Assembly: GCA_021297895.1 (NCBI GenBank)
Contig: JAJTHN010000023.1
Location: 1 to 33,985 of the forward strand
DNA length: 33,985 bases
From: Phycisphaeraceae bacterium
GTDB lineage: Bacteria > Planctomycetota > Phycisphaerae > Phycisphaerales > UBA1924
Direction: 5' to 3'
Part shown: positions 7,291-14,627 of the stretch, in pieces
Layout: each line of letters begins with the position of its first letter
How positions within the stretch are numbered: the first letter of the stretch is position 1
The notes under the pieces: generated by a model
What the model was told of the DNA's origin: nothing
Databases searched by the model: none
Seen by the model: the letters and a program-made list of their open reading frames with translations, nothing else
Translations under genes and position numbers: made by a program

Positions 7291-8622
7291 TCACGCCTTA
7301 CGCAGCCGGTCTCGGAGTTGAGTCGCTTCGGTTCGAATCTCCTTGGGAACGTAGTACATAACGCGATCCTCCGGTGGGGCAATGACCGACTTGAGTCGCG
7401 GCAAGTACTGGCCGATCGATACCGGCTTGCCGCCGTCAACCACGCGGATGGTGTTCACGGCCGACTGATTTTCGGGTTCCTTCTCTTCGCGGTACGGTTG
7501 TCGGTACTTCCCTTTGACCTTGTCGGCCAGACAGTACATCGCGGGCTGTTGAAACCCATTCGCTGTCAGCAACTTATGGAGTTCCGGCTCCCACTCGCCA
7601 AAGTCATCAACCTTGAGCGGATTGGGCGGTGGTGGCGGCTCGATCATCGCGAAGCCGTCACGATTCAAAAAACGACGAGCGCAGTCGGCAAGCCCGCGAT
7701 CAGAGTGCCCGGTCCAGCGCTGGATCTGCTCAAGCACGGTGAACTCTTCGATTCGAAGGTAGTCGGCCACCGCCAGAGAGCCCGGGGCCGCCATCGGCAC
7801 GCTCCAAAACCGCTGAAGAGCGGGATTTGCATCGATCTCGCCGCCCTCCTGGCGCACAACATCGGCCCTCGTCCACATCGCTTGGAGCAACGCTTCAAAT
7901 CCCCTCGTGGTCTTGTGAAGATAGACGTTCTGGTACATGTAGTAGCGAGCGAAGATGTACTCTTCGATTGCCAGTGCCGTCTTGGCTGGCCAGACCAGAT
8001 CGGTCTCACTTTCATCAAACTGCACGGTGGTCAGCAGCCGGTGCCAGTCAAAGTGACCGTACCCTGCGCCACTGAACAGGCTGTCGCGTCGCAGGTAATC
8101 CAGGCGGTCGACGTCCAACTGACTCGACATCAATGCCCGCTGCCACGGGGGGTGACTGGAATTCTCCGAATTGATTAGGTCCGCGACATGATCGGGGAGA
8201 TATGCCCCCTGATTCTTGAGAACTCTGTGCACACCCGTGGTCTCATCTCTGATGATGGCGATCGACCACTGTTCGTGGTTGATGCCCAGGCACGGTTCGA
8301 ACAGATGCGAAAACGGCCCATGCCCCACGTCGTGCAGGAGCGCCGTTGCCAGAAGCGCCTGGCGTGCGTTCTTGATCCGCTCCGCGTTACTAACACGTTC
8401 AAGGTGCCCGAGCATGAGGAGCATCAGGTGCGTAACACCGAGACTGTGAGCAAAGCGGGTGTGATCAGCGCCCGGATAGGTAAAGTTGCTCACGCCAAGC
8501 TGATGGATACGCCGCAGGCGCTGGATTTCCGGGCAGTTGATCAAGTCGATCAACCAGCCGTCGCGTTTGCGGTCGAACGCGATGTAGTTGTACAATGGGT
8601 CGCGGAAGACTTTGTCGGTCAT
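7291..8622 (-). CDS. HD-domain phosphohydrolase (YwfO/EF1143 dNTPase-like)
   Basis: 443 residues. The HD metal site reads HTRFAHSLG (H59), LLHDVGHGPFSH (H97, D98) and SQLDVDRLDYLRRD (D170). The opening FRDPLYNYI and the QRLRRIHQLG segment match the SAMHD1-like HD family that includes Bacillus YwfO and the Enterococcus dNTP triphosphohydrolase EF1143, so dNTP or nucleotide hydrolysis is the likely activity. GGGAGGG lies 4 bases before the ATG. The gene upstream (8719-9231) is YwgA-like, and from memory ywgA and ywfO are also neighbours in Bacillus, which supports a functional pair. Visible base composition is less GC-rich than in the flanking metabolic genes. The exact substrate cannot be read from sequence. 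Confidence 0.85.
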   Translation of the reverse strand: MTDKVFRDPLYNYIAFDRKRDGWLIDLINCPEIQRLRRIHQLGVSNFTYPGADHTRFAHSLGVTHLMLLMLGHLERVSNAERIKNARQALLATALLHDVGHGPFSHLFEPCLGINHEQWSIAIIRDETTGVHRVLKNQGAYLPDHVADLINSENSSHPPWQRALMSSQLDVDRLDYLRRDSLFSGAGYGHFDWHRLLTTVQFDESETDLVWPAKTALAIEEYIFARYYMYQNVYLHKTTRGFEALLQAMWTRADVVRQEGGEIDANPALQRFWSVPMAAPGSLAVADYLRIEEFTVLEQIQRWTGHSDRGLADCARRFLNRDGFAMIEPPPPPNPLKVDDFGEWEPELHKLLTANGFQQPAMYCLADKVKGKYRQPYREEKEPENQSAVNTIRVVDGGKPVSIGQYLPRLKSVIAPPEDRVMYYVPKEIRTEATQLRDRLRKA

Positions 8623-8718
8623 ACGCCCTCCCTCATCCGGCTAGTTCACATGCGCTCGCCTGATGGCTGAACACCGACTGGTGCGGCTCCTGTGCTCAGG
8701 TGCCGTCTCCGACGTCCG

Positions 8719-9231
8719 TCAGTTCCGGCGGTTACGCTGCAGCCGTTGGGCCAGCTCAAGGGCCCTTTGGCTCGCCTCGATGGTGCTCGACACCTTCTTA
8801 AAGGCGCACGCACGCTCAAGTGCCCGATCCCAGTCCTTCGTCTGGCGGTAGTAGAACAGCACCGTCGAACCGAGTTCGAGGTGCCACAGATCCTCATTGA
8901 TCAACTGCTTGCCCAACTCCTCAAATGCCGACAATGAGGGATCGGGCTCCTGTCGCAGGAAGTCCTCCGCCATGGACGAGAGCGTGTACCTGTACGGGCC
9001 GCTGCCGCCGACCGGGCCACAGACTTCTTCAGCCAATTCGGCCGAAACCAGTTCATCGCAAGCGTCCGCCACGTCCCGGGAGTATGGCCCGAAGTGGTGC
9101 AACGTGTACTGACAGTCAAGCGGGCAACCGGCCTCCTGAAGGAAAAAGACCACCTTCTGAAGGCGCTTGCGCCCGTGAAGACCACTCTCCCCGGCCCACG
9201 AAATCAGCGTCGCCAACTGGAGTCGATTCAT
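8719..9231 (-). CDS. YwgA-like protein, partner of the HD protein
   Basis: 170-residue soluble protein. The ATG at 9231 is chosen because GGGAGG lies 6 bases upstream; the frame extends further but without a better site. The N-terminal part (RLQKVVFFLQEAGCPL...YTLHHFGPYSRDVADACDEL) has the pattern of YwgA-family proteins. It also resembles, more loosely, the Panacea/SocA-like (DUF4065) domain that acts as an antitoxin in some systems. The C-terminal half is helical (AFEELGKQL to the Arg/Asn-rich end). The HD gene starts 96 bases downstream on the same strand. The function is not established. The pairing suggests a regulator or binding partner of the nucleotide hydrolase. Confidence 0.7.
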   Translation of the reverse strand: MNRLQLATLISWAGESGLHGRKRLQKVVFFLQEAGCPLDCQYTLHHFGPYSRDVADACDELVSAELAEEVCGPVGGSGPYRYTLSSMAEDFLRQEPDPSLSAFEELGKQLINEDLWHLELGSTVLFYYRQTKDWDRALERACAFKKVSSTIEASQRALELAQRLQRNRRN

Positions 9232-9408
9232 TTGGTGCCTCCCATTCAAGCCCGGTAAAAGGCTACCACAGTATCCGAACATCGACCAGATTTCCGAATG
9301 TTCTGGAAAATGTCGTCCGCCGTTGGCGATGCCCGCCATCGGCGACCTGAGCAACCCGCTGGGCACCCAGTTGGGGACGCCGCCTTCTGATCGCTTGCCG
9401 GCTCGGCG

Positions 9409-9915
9409 TCAGAGATCTACGGGGACAGGAAACATAAAGCCGTAGTACGAGTCCTTGGGCTCTTTGTTCCAGATTGCAGCAAAACGTTCGTCTCTGGCGT
9501 AATGCTTCATCCCATTGTACCAAGCGTCCCAGACGCGTTGATCGATGTAACCCGCCTGGAAAAAGAGCCACTCTTCAGCGCAGAGATTGAAGTAGTCGAT
9601 GACGCCTTGGCGACCGGATTCTGCCCACTCTTCGAGGCTCTTTCGGCTGGCCCTGAGCTCAGCAAGCCGTTCGTTCATCGCGTCGTAGCGGGTGTTGAAC
9701 TTCTCGAAGAGGTGCGCAAAGAGTTCCGTCTGGCTGAGATGCTGCTGATAGACGAAGTAACCGAGCCCGCCGACCAGGCCAAGGACCGCAAGGGCAACCT
9801 CGGTCGTCACGACCGTCGGAATGAGCAAGCGAAGTCCACCGATCGCCAACGCAGATGCAGCCACGACTGGCGTAAACCACCTTCGTGAACTCAGTTGCAT
9901 TGGTCCCACGAACAT
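9409..9915 (-). CDS. Small membrane protein with conserved cytoplasmic domain, unknown function
   Basis: 168 residues. The ATG at 9915 overlaps the stop of the DUF2971 gene by one base (TGATG), which argues for translational coupling. Two hydrophobic helices (about 15-33 and 38-58) are followed by a coiled-coil-like segment (LFAHLFEKFNTRYDAMNERLAELRASRKSL). Then comes an aromatic-rich domain (YFNLCAEEWLFFQAGYIDQRVWDAWYNGMKHY) and a C-terminal FMFPVPVDL. I recognise the YFNLCAEEW pattern only as a recurring hypothetical family, not a named function. It is the third gene of a tightly overlapped set, so it likely acts with the DUF2971 protein, perhaps as a membrane effector or anchor (inference). 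Confidence 0.7.
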   Translation of the reverse strand: MFVGPMQLSSRRWFTPVVAASALAIGGLRLLIPTVVTTEVALAVLGLVGGLGYFVYQQHLSQTELFAHLFEKFNTRYDAMNERLAELRASRKSLEEWAESGRQGVIDYFNLCAEEWLFFQAGYIDQRVWDAWYNGMKHYARDERFAAIWNKEPKDSYYGFMFPVPVDL

Positions 9916-10607
9916 CAGCACTCCATCTCGTTGACAATTTCGCGAACAACAGTCCGGCCCCTGTGATCACTGAGCCCTACGTTCACGGTGATGACATTCC
10001 TCCTGGCCGCGACTTCCCGGATATGCGAGACGCGTTCCTGGTATCGCCGATGGACGTCCTGCACCTCCAGCGCGCGACGGTTGCACGCGTGCGAATGGGG
10101 CTGGCCAATATACACTTTCTCTACTCTCCCAATCGGACAAGCGCCCGGCTCGCCCTGAAAGAGCCAGCGTTGCTCGTATTCATGCTTCCAGGGCTTGAGT
10201 TTCGACGCGAGCACCTTGCGGACGGCATCCTCACCGTCCCCGTGCGTGACCGATGGAATCGACTGGGCATACTCGATCTTGTAGAGCTCTGGACAATTCG
10301 CGTCGATCGTGATCTCGATCGCGACGCCGCGAAGCCCATTAGCGTAGTAGCCCCACATAAGCGGCGACGAAATCGCAGCTCCGCTCGAGAACGAGCACAA
10401 TACGAGACTCGCCTTCTTTCCGAAGAAGGCGTCGACCGCCACGCTGCTGAAGGTGCTTGAATCCGAGAGAAACACACCCTCCATCGGATCGTTGAGTTCC
10501 CAGAAACGTGAACACCAGAACTCGCCCGTCTTGAGGATGTCGAGCACCCTCTCCATGTGCTCGCACGTGGCTACCGGTCGGAACTTGATGAGCTTAAGTT
10601 GAGTCAC
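9915..10607 (-). CDS. DUF2971 family protein
   Basis: 230 residues. The family pattern is clear: LIKFRPV near the start (R10), ILKTGEFWCSRFWELNDPMEG (LNDP 38-41), VLCSFS (C71), SPLMWGYYANGLRGVAIEI (81-99), and KPWKHEYEQRWLF (W140, E145, R147). The biochemical activity of DUF2971 is not known to me. The family often occurs in accessory and defence-like neighbourhoods. The GTG start overlaps the stop of the HsdR fragment by four bases (GTGA), and its own TGA overlaps the next start by one base (TGATG). The three genes are therefore likely made from one message in linked amounts. The codon mix looks less GC-biased than in neighbours such as manA, consistent with acquisition. Confidence 0.85.
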   Translation of the reverse strand: MTQLKLIKFRPVATCEHMERVLDILKTGEFWCSRFWELNDPMEGVFLSDSSTFSSVAVDAFFGKKASLVLCSFSSGAAISSPLMWGYYANGLRGVAIEITIDANCPELYKIEYAQSIPSVTHGDGEDAVRKVLASKLKPWKHEYEQRWLFQGEPGACPIGRVEKVYIGQPHSHACNRRALEVQDVHRRYQERVSHIREVAARRNVITVNVGLSDHRGRTVVREIVNEMEC

Positions 10608-10828
10608 CCGTGCCCGCCCGCCTCCGGGAAGACATCTCCGGCAATGATCCCAGCAATCCGCCGCTCGAACTCGCCGTCGGTCAGACGGACGCGGTTGAGG
10701 GCCTCAAAGTGCGTGCGGAAGTTCCGCTCAAGCGTCACGCGGTCGCGGATGTCGTCGCGGTGGACGTACTTCAGGTCGCCGAGTTTGGCGACGAGCTGGT
10801 CCTCAAGCTGTGCTTCAGAAGCAACCAT
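10604..10828 (-). pseudogene. N-terminal fragment of type I restriction subunit HsdR
   Basis: 74 residues from an ATG at 10828 with AAGGA two bases upstream of the start. The sequence (SEAQLEDQLVAKL, DIRDRVTLERNFRTHFEALN, RLTDGEFERRIAGII, DVFPEAGG) matches the first 70 or so residues of HsdR, normally about 1000 residues long. It stops at a TGA that overlaps the GTG of the DUF2971 gene (GTGA). The PD-(D/E)XK nuclease and helicase parts are absent, and no hsdM or hsdS is in the window. It may be the scar of a deletion that fused an hsdR 5' end to the next genes. Alternatively it is a retained small protein whose translation feeds the DUF2971 gene. The clean frame and good ribosome site allow the second reading. 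Confidence 0.7.
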
Positions 10829-11245
10829 GGTCCTTGGAGAACGCGGAAAGGAGCGACACGGGCCGAAAACGCGGGCGGACAAGCTTGGGGGCGGGGTTCG
10901 GACGCAGAGACAGCACACGCCGAGGGGTTCCCTTTACGGCCAGAGTGTACCCGAACACGCTCCGGGCCGCCAAACGCGCCGCCGAACGCCCGCGATGGTG
11001 CGAGAGCTTGCGTGCGCATCCCCCGGCTCGGCGGTCGTGCCGCAGTGCCGACCGTCAAGGCGCACCGGTCCGCGCGCCTGTTCCATTCATGCGGCCCGGG
11101 CCGCGAGAAATGTGCGCAAGTTTGGTTGGCAGTCGCGAAGTCTCGCCCCGATTGCGCCGATGGTTCTTTCAGCCCGCGGGAACGTCGCCTCGGTTGGCGG
11201 CAGACCTCGGTCGCGGGCGGATCCATCAACGCAGGAGCACGAAGC
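10829..11245. other. Divergent intergenic region without a recognised gene
   Basis: 417 bases between the - strand accessory operon and the + strand FN3 gene. Frames here are open by composition but give no recognisable protein. It should hold both promoters. Only the weak - strand candidate at 10944-10973 was seen. Confidence 0.5.
10944..10973 (-). promoter_or_regulatory. Possible promoter for the hsdR-fragment/DUF2971 operon
   Basis: On the - strand, TTGGCG and TACACT are separated by 18 bases, about 115 bases before the fragment's ATG. Each box matches four of six sigma70 positions. It is a weak candidate chosen for its location. Confidence 0.25.
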
Positions 11246-11938
11246 ATGTCTGTTTTGCCATCGAAGATCGAGCAGTTTCTCACGTTCCTCAACGAGCGCA
11301 ACGAGGTCTGGAGCGACCGGAGTCAGGAATTGGGCATTCCGACCAGCGCCCTTACGGAATGGACCAACCTTGTCTCGCAGGCCAACATCGCCTTCGACAC
11401 CGCCGGCAAGGCTCGCAACGCCGCCAAGGCCGCCGTCGATGCGCAGACCGTCGCGCTGAGCAATGTTCGCAAGGCCACCGCGAACATCATCCGGCAGATC
11501 CGGCTGACCGCCGATCGCTCCGCAACGCCGGAGAACATTTACATCCTCGCCCAGCTCCCCGCGCCGCAGCCGCCCAGCCCGCGGCCCGCGCCGGCCGCGC
11601 CGACCGATCTGCGCGCCACGCTCAACGCCTCGACCGGCAACCTCATCATCCGCTGGAAGGCACGCCAGCAGGCCGAGGTTGTGTACTTCGTCTCCCGCGC
11701 GACCATCGGCTCCACCGGCACCGTCGGGCCCGCCGAGCTGGTCGGGACCGTCGGCGGCAAGTCCTTCACCGATGAGGATCTGCCCGCCGGCGCGGCAGGG
11801 TTCCAGTACACCGTCCGCGCCCAGCGCGGCAAGGTCTCCGGCGAGCCGTCATCGACCCTGGTCGTCCGCCTCAGCGGCGGCGGCATGACCCAGAGCATCA
11901 TCAACGCTCGCGGCAAGGATGTGCGCATCGCGGCGTGA
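11246..11938 (+). CDS. FN3-domain protein of unknown function
   Basis: 230 residues from an ATG with AGGAG 8 bases upstream. The N-terminal half is helical and polar (IEQFLTFLNERNEVWSDRS, then an Ala-rich AFDTAGKARNAAKAAVDAQ). A Pro-rich linker (APQPPSPRPAPAAP, about 105-118) leads to a fibronectin type III-like domain (TDLRATLNASTGNLIIRWK to STLVVRLSGGG). The gene has no signal peptide or membrane helix, so it is probably cytoplasmic. It is monocistronic, with a strong terminator after it. The N-terminal part resembles housekeeping-type small proteins seen in planctomycetes, but I cannot name it. Confidence 0.75.
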   Translation: MSVLPSKIEQFLTFLNERNEVWSDRSQELGIPTSALTEWTNLVSQANIAFDTAGKARNAAKAAVDAQTVALSNVRKATANIIRQIRLTADRSATPENIYILAQLPAPQPPSPRPAPAAPTDLRATLNASTGNLIIRWKARQQAEVVYFVSRATIGSTGTVGPAELVGTVGGKSFTDEDLPAGAAGFQYTVRAQRGKVSGEPSSTLVVRLSGGGMTQSIINARGKDVRIAA

Positions 11939-11983
11939 GAGAAGAGCGGCCATCGGCCATCGGGCTTCGGCTCAGTGAACACA

Positions 11984-12024
11984 CAAGGGACGCGATCTGG
12001 TGATCGCGTCCCTTGTTGCGTTTT
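11984..12024 (+). terminator. Strong stem-loop terminator after the FN3 gene
   Basis: A perfect 14-bp stem (CAAGGGACGCGATC, loop TGGT, complementary arm 12002-12015) is followed by TTGCGTTTT. It lies 46 bases after the stop. The T-tract is interrupted, but the stem is the best terminator structure in the window. Confidence 0.85.
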
Positions 12025-12040
12025 GGGGAGGGATGGAGGC

Positions 12041-12100
12041 ACCCCCTCCGCCGCGGGGACGCGGCACCTCCCCCATTGGGAAATGGGGGAGGAGCTTTGA
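12041..12100 (+). repeat. Dispersed palindromic element, copy 2
   Basis: CCCCTCCGCC, then CGGCACCTCCCCC, then an 11-bp inverted repeat (12067-12077 with 12082-12092, loop GGGA) and GCTTT. It is the reverse-oriented relative of the element at 5567-5621. The arms differ by compensating changes (GTTT/AAAC there, ATT/AAT here), so the pairing is conserved although the bases are not. It sits between two convergent genes. Confidence 0.7.
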
Positions 12101-12131
12101 GGCTCGGTGCTATGATATTGCGTTTGGTGTG

Positions 12132-13316
12132 TTACACCCCTGCGCGCAGCACCGTGGCCCCGCCCCGTCCGCCCTCCACCCGACACCGCCCGCTGACTTC
12201 CGCCGGCACAAGCACCGTGCGCCCCGCCGGGAGCACCATCGCCGGGAACGATCCGTCATCGCTGCGCAGTTCCGCCGCGCCGGCGATGCACATGAGCACG
12301 ATGCAGGCATCGCCGGGGTCGCTGTGAACGGGCACGGATGCGCTTGCGCTCGGCCGGGACTCATCGAGCGTGAAGAAGCTCGTCGTGACCAAACGGCTCC
12401 AGCGACTCCCAGCCCCTCCACCACCCCCACCACCCCCACCGCTGGCCCCACCGCTGGCCCCACCGCTGGCCCCACTGCTGGCCCCGCTGCTGGCCCCGCT
12501 GCTGGCCCCGCTGCTGGCCGCGCTTGCGCCGCCGTGCCGCGTTGCCGCGGGCGCGGGGTGGAAGTCGATGCACGCCAGCGCCTGCTCGATGTGCAGCTCG
12601 CGGCCGGTTCGGCCCCAGTCGTACACGCGGAATGTCGTGTCGCTGGGTGTCTGCACCTCGGCCACCAGCACCCCCGCGCCCAGCGCGTGCACCGTGCCGC
12701 TGGGGAGGTTGTGGCACTCGCCCGCGACCGCCGGGACGCTCTCGAGCAGCTCGACAACGCCCCGGCCGTTTCCGCTGCGCAGGGCCGACTCGAACGCCGC
12801 ACGCGTCACGCCCGGTCGCACGCCCTTGTAGATCCGCGCCCCCGGCTCGGCGTGGAGGATGTACCAGCACTCGGTCTTCAGGTGCGCGCCGGGATGATGC
12901 CGCGCGTACTCCGGCGATGGGTGCACCTGCACGCTCAGGTCCTCGCGCGCATCGAGGTACTTGATCAGGAGCGGGAACTCACCGACGCCGCCGTGAGACA
13001 TGGGCCGCGATGAGCCCAGCAGCCGGTGCCCGTACGCGGCGATGGCTTCGCGGAGCGTGCGCCCGGCCATCGGCCCGGTCTCGATCACGCTGTGCGCTGC
13101 GCCGCCGCCCGCGCCGCTGGCGCTGGTGCTGGCCATGTCGGCCAGTTCCCACGATTCGCCGATGCGAGCGCCCGGAGCGACGCTCTTGCCGAAGCGCGAC
13201 AGGCGGTCGCCGCCCCAGACCTTCTCCATCAGCATGGGGCGGAAGGTCATCGGCGACAGCGGCGGCGCGCCGGTGGTGTGCGGGAGGCTTGCGCGATCGG
13301 TGCTCGGGGTGCTCAT
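12132..13316 (-). CDS. manA: Mannose-6-phosphate isomerase, class I
   Basis: Interconverts fructose-6-phosphate and mannose-6-phosphate, supplying GDP-mannose for glycans. With the ATG at 13316 (MSTPSTDRA) the protein is 394 residues. No clear ribosome site is visible, and upstream in-frame codons encode only Ala/Pro-rich sequence. PMI features: FRPMLMEKVWGG, GESWELAD, PLLIKYLDAREDLSVQVHPSPEYA (zinc ligands Q130, H132), KTECWYIL (E149), and the RVYDWGR...ELHIEQAL segment. A Ser/Gly/Ala linker of about 35 residues, encoded by a 12-bp tandem repeat, is inserted before the last beta domain. The gene stands first among glycan genes on this strand and fits a role in sugar supply for the glycosyltransferases upstream. 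Confidence 0.92.
   Translation of the reverse strand: MSTPSTDRASLPHTTGAPPLSPMTFRPMLMEKVWGGDRLSRFGKSVAPGARIGESWELADMASTSASGAGGGAAHSVIETGPMAGRTLREAIAAYGHRLLGSSRPMSHGGVGEFPLLIKYLDAREDLSVQVHPSPEYARHHPGAHLKTECWYILHAEPGARIYKGVRPGVTRAAFESALRSGNGRGVVELLESVPAVAGECHNLPSGTVHALGAGVLVAEVQTPSDTTFRVYDWGRTGRELHIEQALACIDFHPAPAATRHGGASAASSGASSGASSGASSGASGGASGGASGGGGGGGGGAGSRWSRLVTTSFFTLDESRPSASASVPVHSDPGDACIVLMCIAGAAELRSDDGSFPAMVLPAGRTVLVPAEVSGRCRVEGGRGGATVLRAGV
12441..12524 (-). repeat. 12-bp tandem repeat inside manA
   Basis: Seven units of GCTGGCCCC plus three variable bases encode, on the - strand, repeated Ser/Gly-Gly-Ala-Ser tetrapeptides. A run of CCACCCCCA-type triplets encoding poly-Gly adjoins it. 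The unit is a multiple of three, so copy-number changes alter linker length without breaking the gene. Confidence 0.9.
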
Positions 13317-13432
13317 GAGCGGAGCGTATGTTCGTGCGCTGGCGGGCGCGGCGGGGGATGGCACGGCAGGGGCGGGCGCTGCAGGGGCGGGCGCGGCGAG
13401 CACGGGCGGCCCGGGCCGCCTCACGCCGCGGA

Positions 13433-14623
13433 TTACCGCACGCCGATCTCGGCGTACTGGATCAGGTGGTCGCTGCTGGGCGACATGATCACCCGATACC
13501 GCAGCGCCCGCAGCGATGGCGACAGGAACACCTGGTCGATGTGCAACAGCGGCGAGGCCCGCGGCCAGGTCGGCATGGGTCCGAACCCGGCATCGTCGTA
13601 CGCGTGGTGCATCCCCGGCGCGAGCAGTTCAAGCGAGGCCCCGCCGCGCGGCGTGTTCGTATCGCCGAGCACGATGTCCGCCGGCTCGAGCCCCGCCGAA
13701 CGCATGCCCTGCGCCATCGCCAGCGCGTTCTCCCAGCGCGAGGCCATCGGGTCCGATGGGACATCGATGAACCGCACGCGCAGCTCGCGGCCCAGCACGC
13801 TCCGCGCATCGATCGTCACCGCGAGCACGCCGGCGTTCTCATCGCGCCGGAACTCGCGACGCTCAAGGCCGATGCGCTCGCCGAGCCGGTTGTACCACTC
13901 CTCGACGATCCCGCGCACGCGCGCAAAGCGCCGCTGCATCGCCGGCGTGGCGCCGCTCGTGCCGGGCACGGGGATGCTCAGCACCATCGCATCGCGCATC
14001 GGCAGCACGCTGGCGACGGTGAACCCGCCGCGATGGATCAGCGTGTACTCACGGCCGAGCTGCGCCAGCGCCCGCTCGATGTGCTGCTGTCGCGCGAAGC
14101 TTGTCAGAAAGATGACATCGGGCGGCGGCTCGGGAAAGACGCCGGCAAAGTCGCCACGCCAGTTGAGCGTGGAGAAGGCCTCCATGTTCCAGTGCACGAT
14201 CCGCAGACGCGGTGCATCGCCCCCGCCGCGGGACAGCGCGTTGAGCAGGCGGAACTCGACCAGGTGCGCCCAGAGCAGGGCCGAGGCAAGGCCCGTGTAG
14301 AGCAGCACCGCGATGCCCAGCCACACGCGTCCGCCCGCGGTGCGCGTGCGTTGGCCCTGCGCGTTCTGTCGCCATCGGCCCGCCCTGGCCAGCGGCAACG
14401 CGCCGCACGCCGCGGCCGCCGGCAGCAGCACGGCCCACGTCGGAATCCACGCCAGAAACTGCGCCTCGTACACGCGATCGCTGACCACGCGGCCGACGAG
14501 CCAGAGCGCCAGCGACATCGCCACGACAAGACACGCGAGCATGCCGATGGGTCGGATGACCCATCGAACGGCCCGGCCCGCCCGGGGCCGACCGTCCGCT
14601 CGCGCTGAAGCCGACGCGTTCAT
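13433..14623 (-). CDS. Membrane-anchored endonuclease/exonuclease/phosphatase-fold protein
   Basis: 396 residues. Three hydrophobic helices occupy the N-terminal 130 residues (RPIGMLACLVVAMSLALWLVG; FLAWIPTWAVLLPAAAACG; WLGIAVLLYTGLASALLW). The EEP-fold domain follows: RIVHWNM, PPPDVIFL, DIVLGDTNTPRGG (the GDxN motif), HIDQVFLSP and SSDHLIQYAEIGV. The acidic residue normally found after the first strand is not obvious, since VHWNMEAF has Glu two residues after Met. The active domain probably faces the outside or periplasm. Such proteins act as phosphodiesterases or nucleases, and the substrate is unknown. Its stop lies 117 bases upstream of manA; the glycosyltransferase stop is 4 bases before its start on the same strand, implying one transcript. 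Confidence 0.8.
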   Translation of the reverse strand: MNASASARADGRPRAGRAVRWVIRPIGMLACLVVAMSLALWLVGRVVSDRVYEAQFLAWIPTWAVLLPAAAACGALPLARAGRWRQNAQGQRTRTAGGRVWLGIAVLLYTGLASALLWAHLVEFRLLNALSRGGGDAPRLRIVHWNMEAFSTLNWRGDFAGVFPEPPPDVIFLTSFARQQHIERALAQLGREYTLIHRGGFTVASVLPMRDAMVLSIPVPGTSGATPAMQRRFARVRGIVEEWYNRLGERIGLERREFRRDENAGVLAVTIDARSVLGRELRVRFIDVPSDPMASRWENALAMAQGMRSAGLEPADIVLGDTNTPRGGASLELLAPGMHHAYDDAGFGPMPTWPRASPLLHIDQVFLSPSLRALRYRVIMSPSSDHLIQYAEIGVR

Positions 14624-14627
14624 CGCC

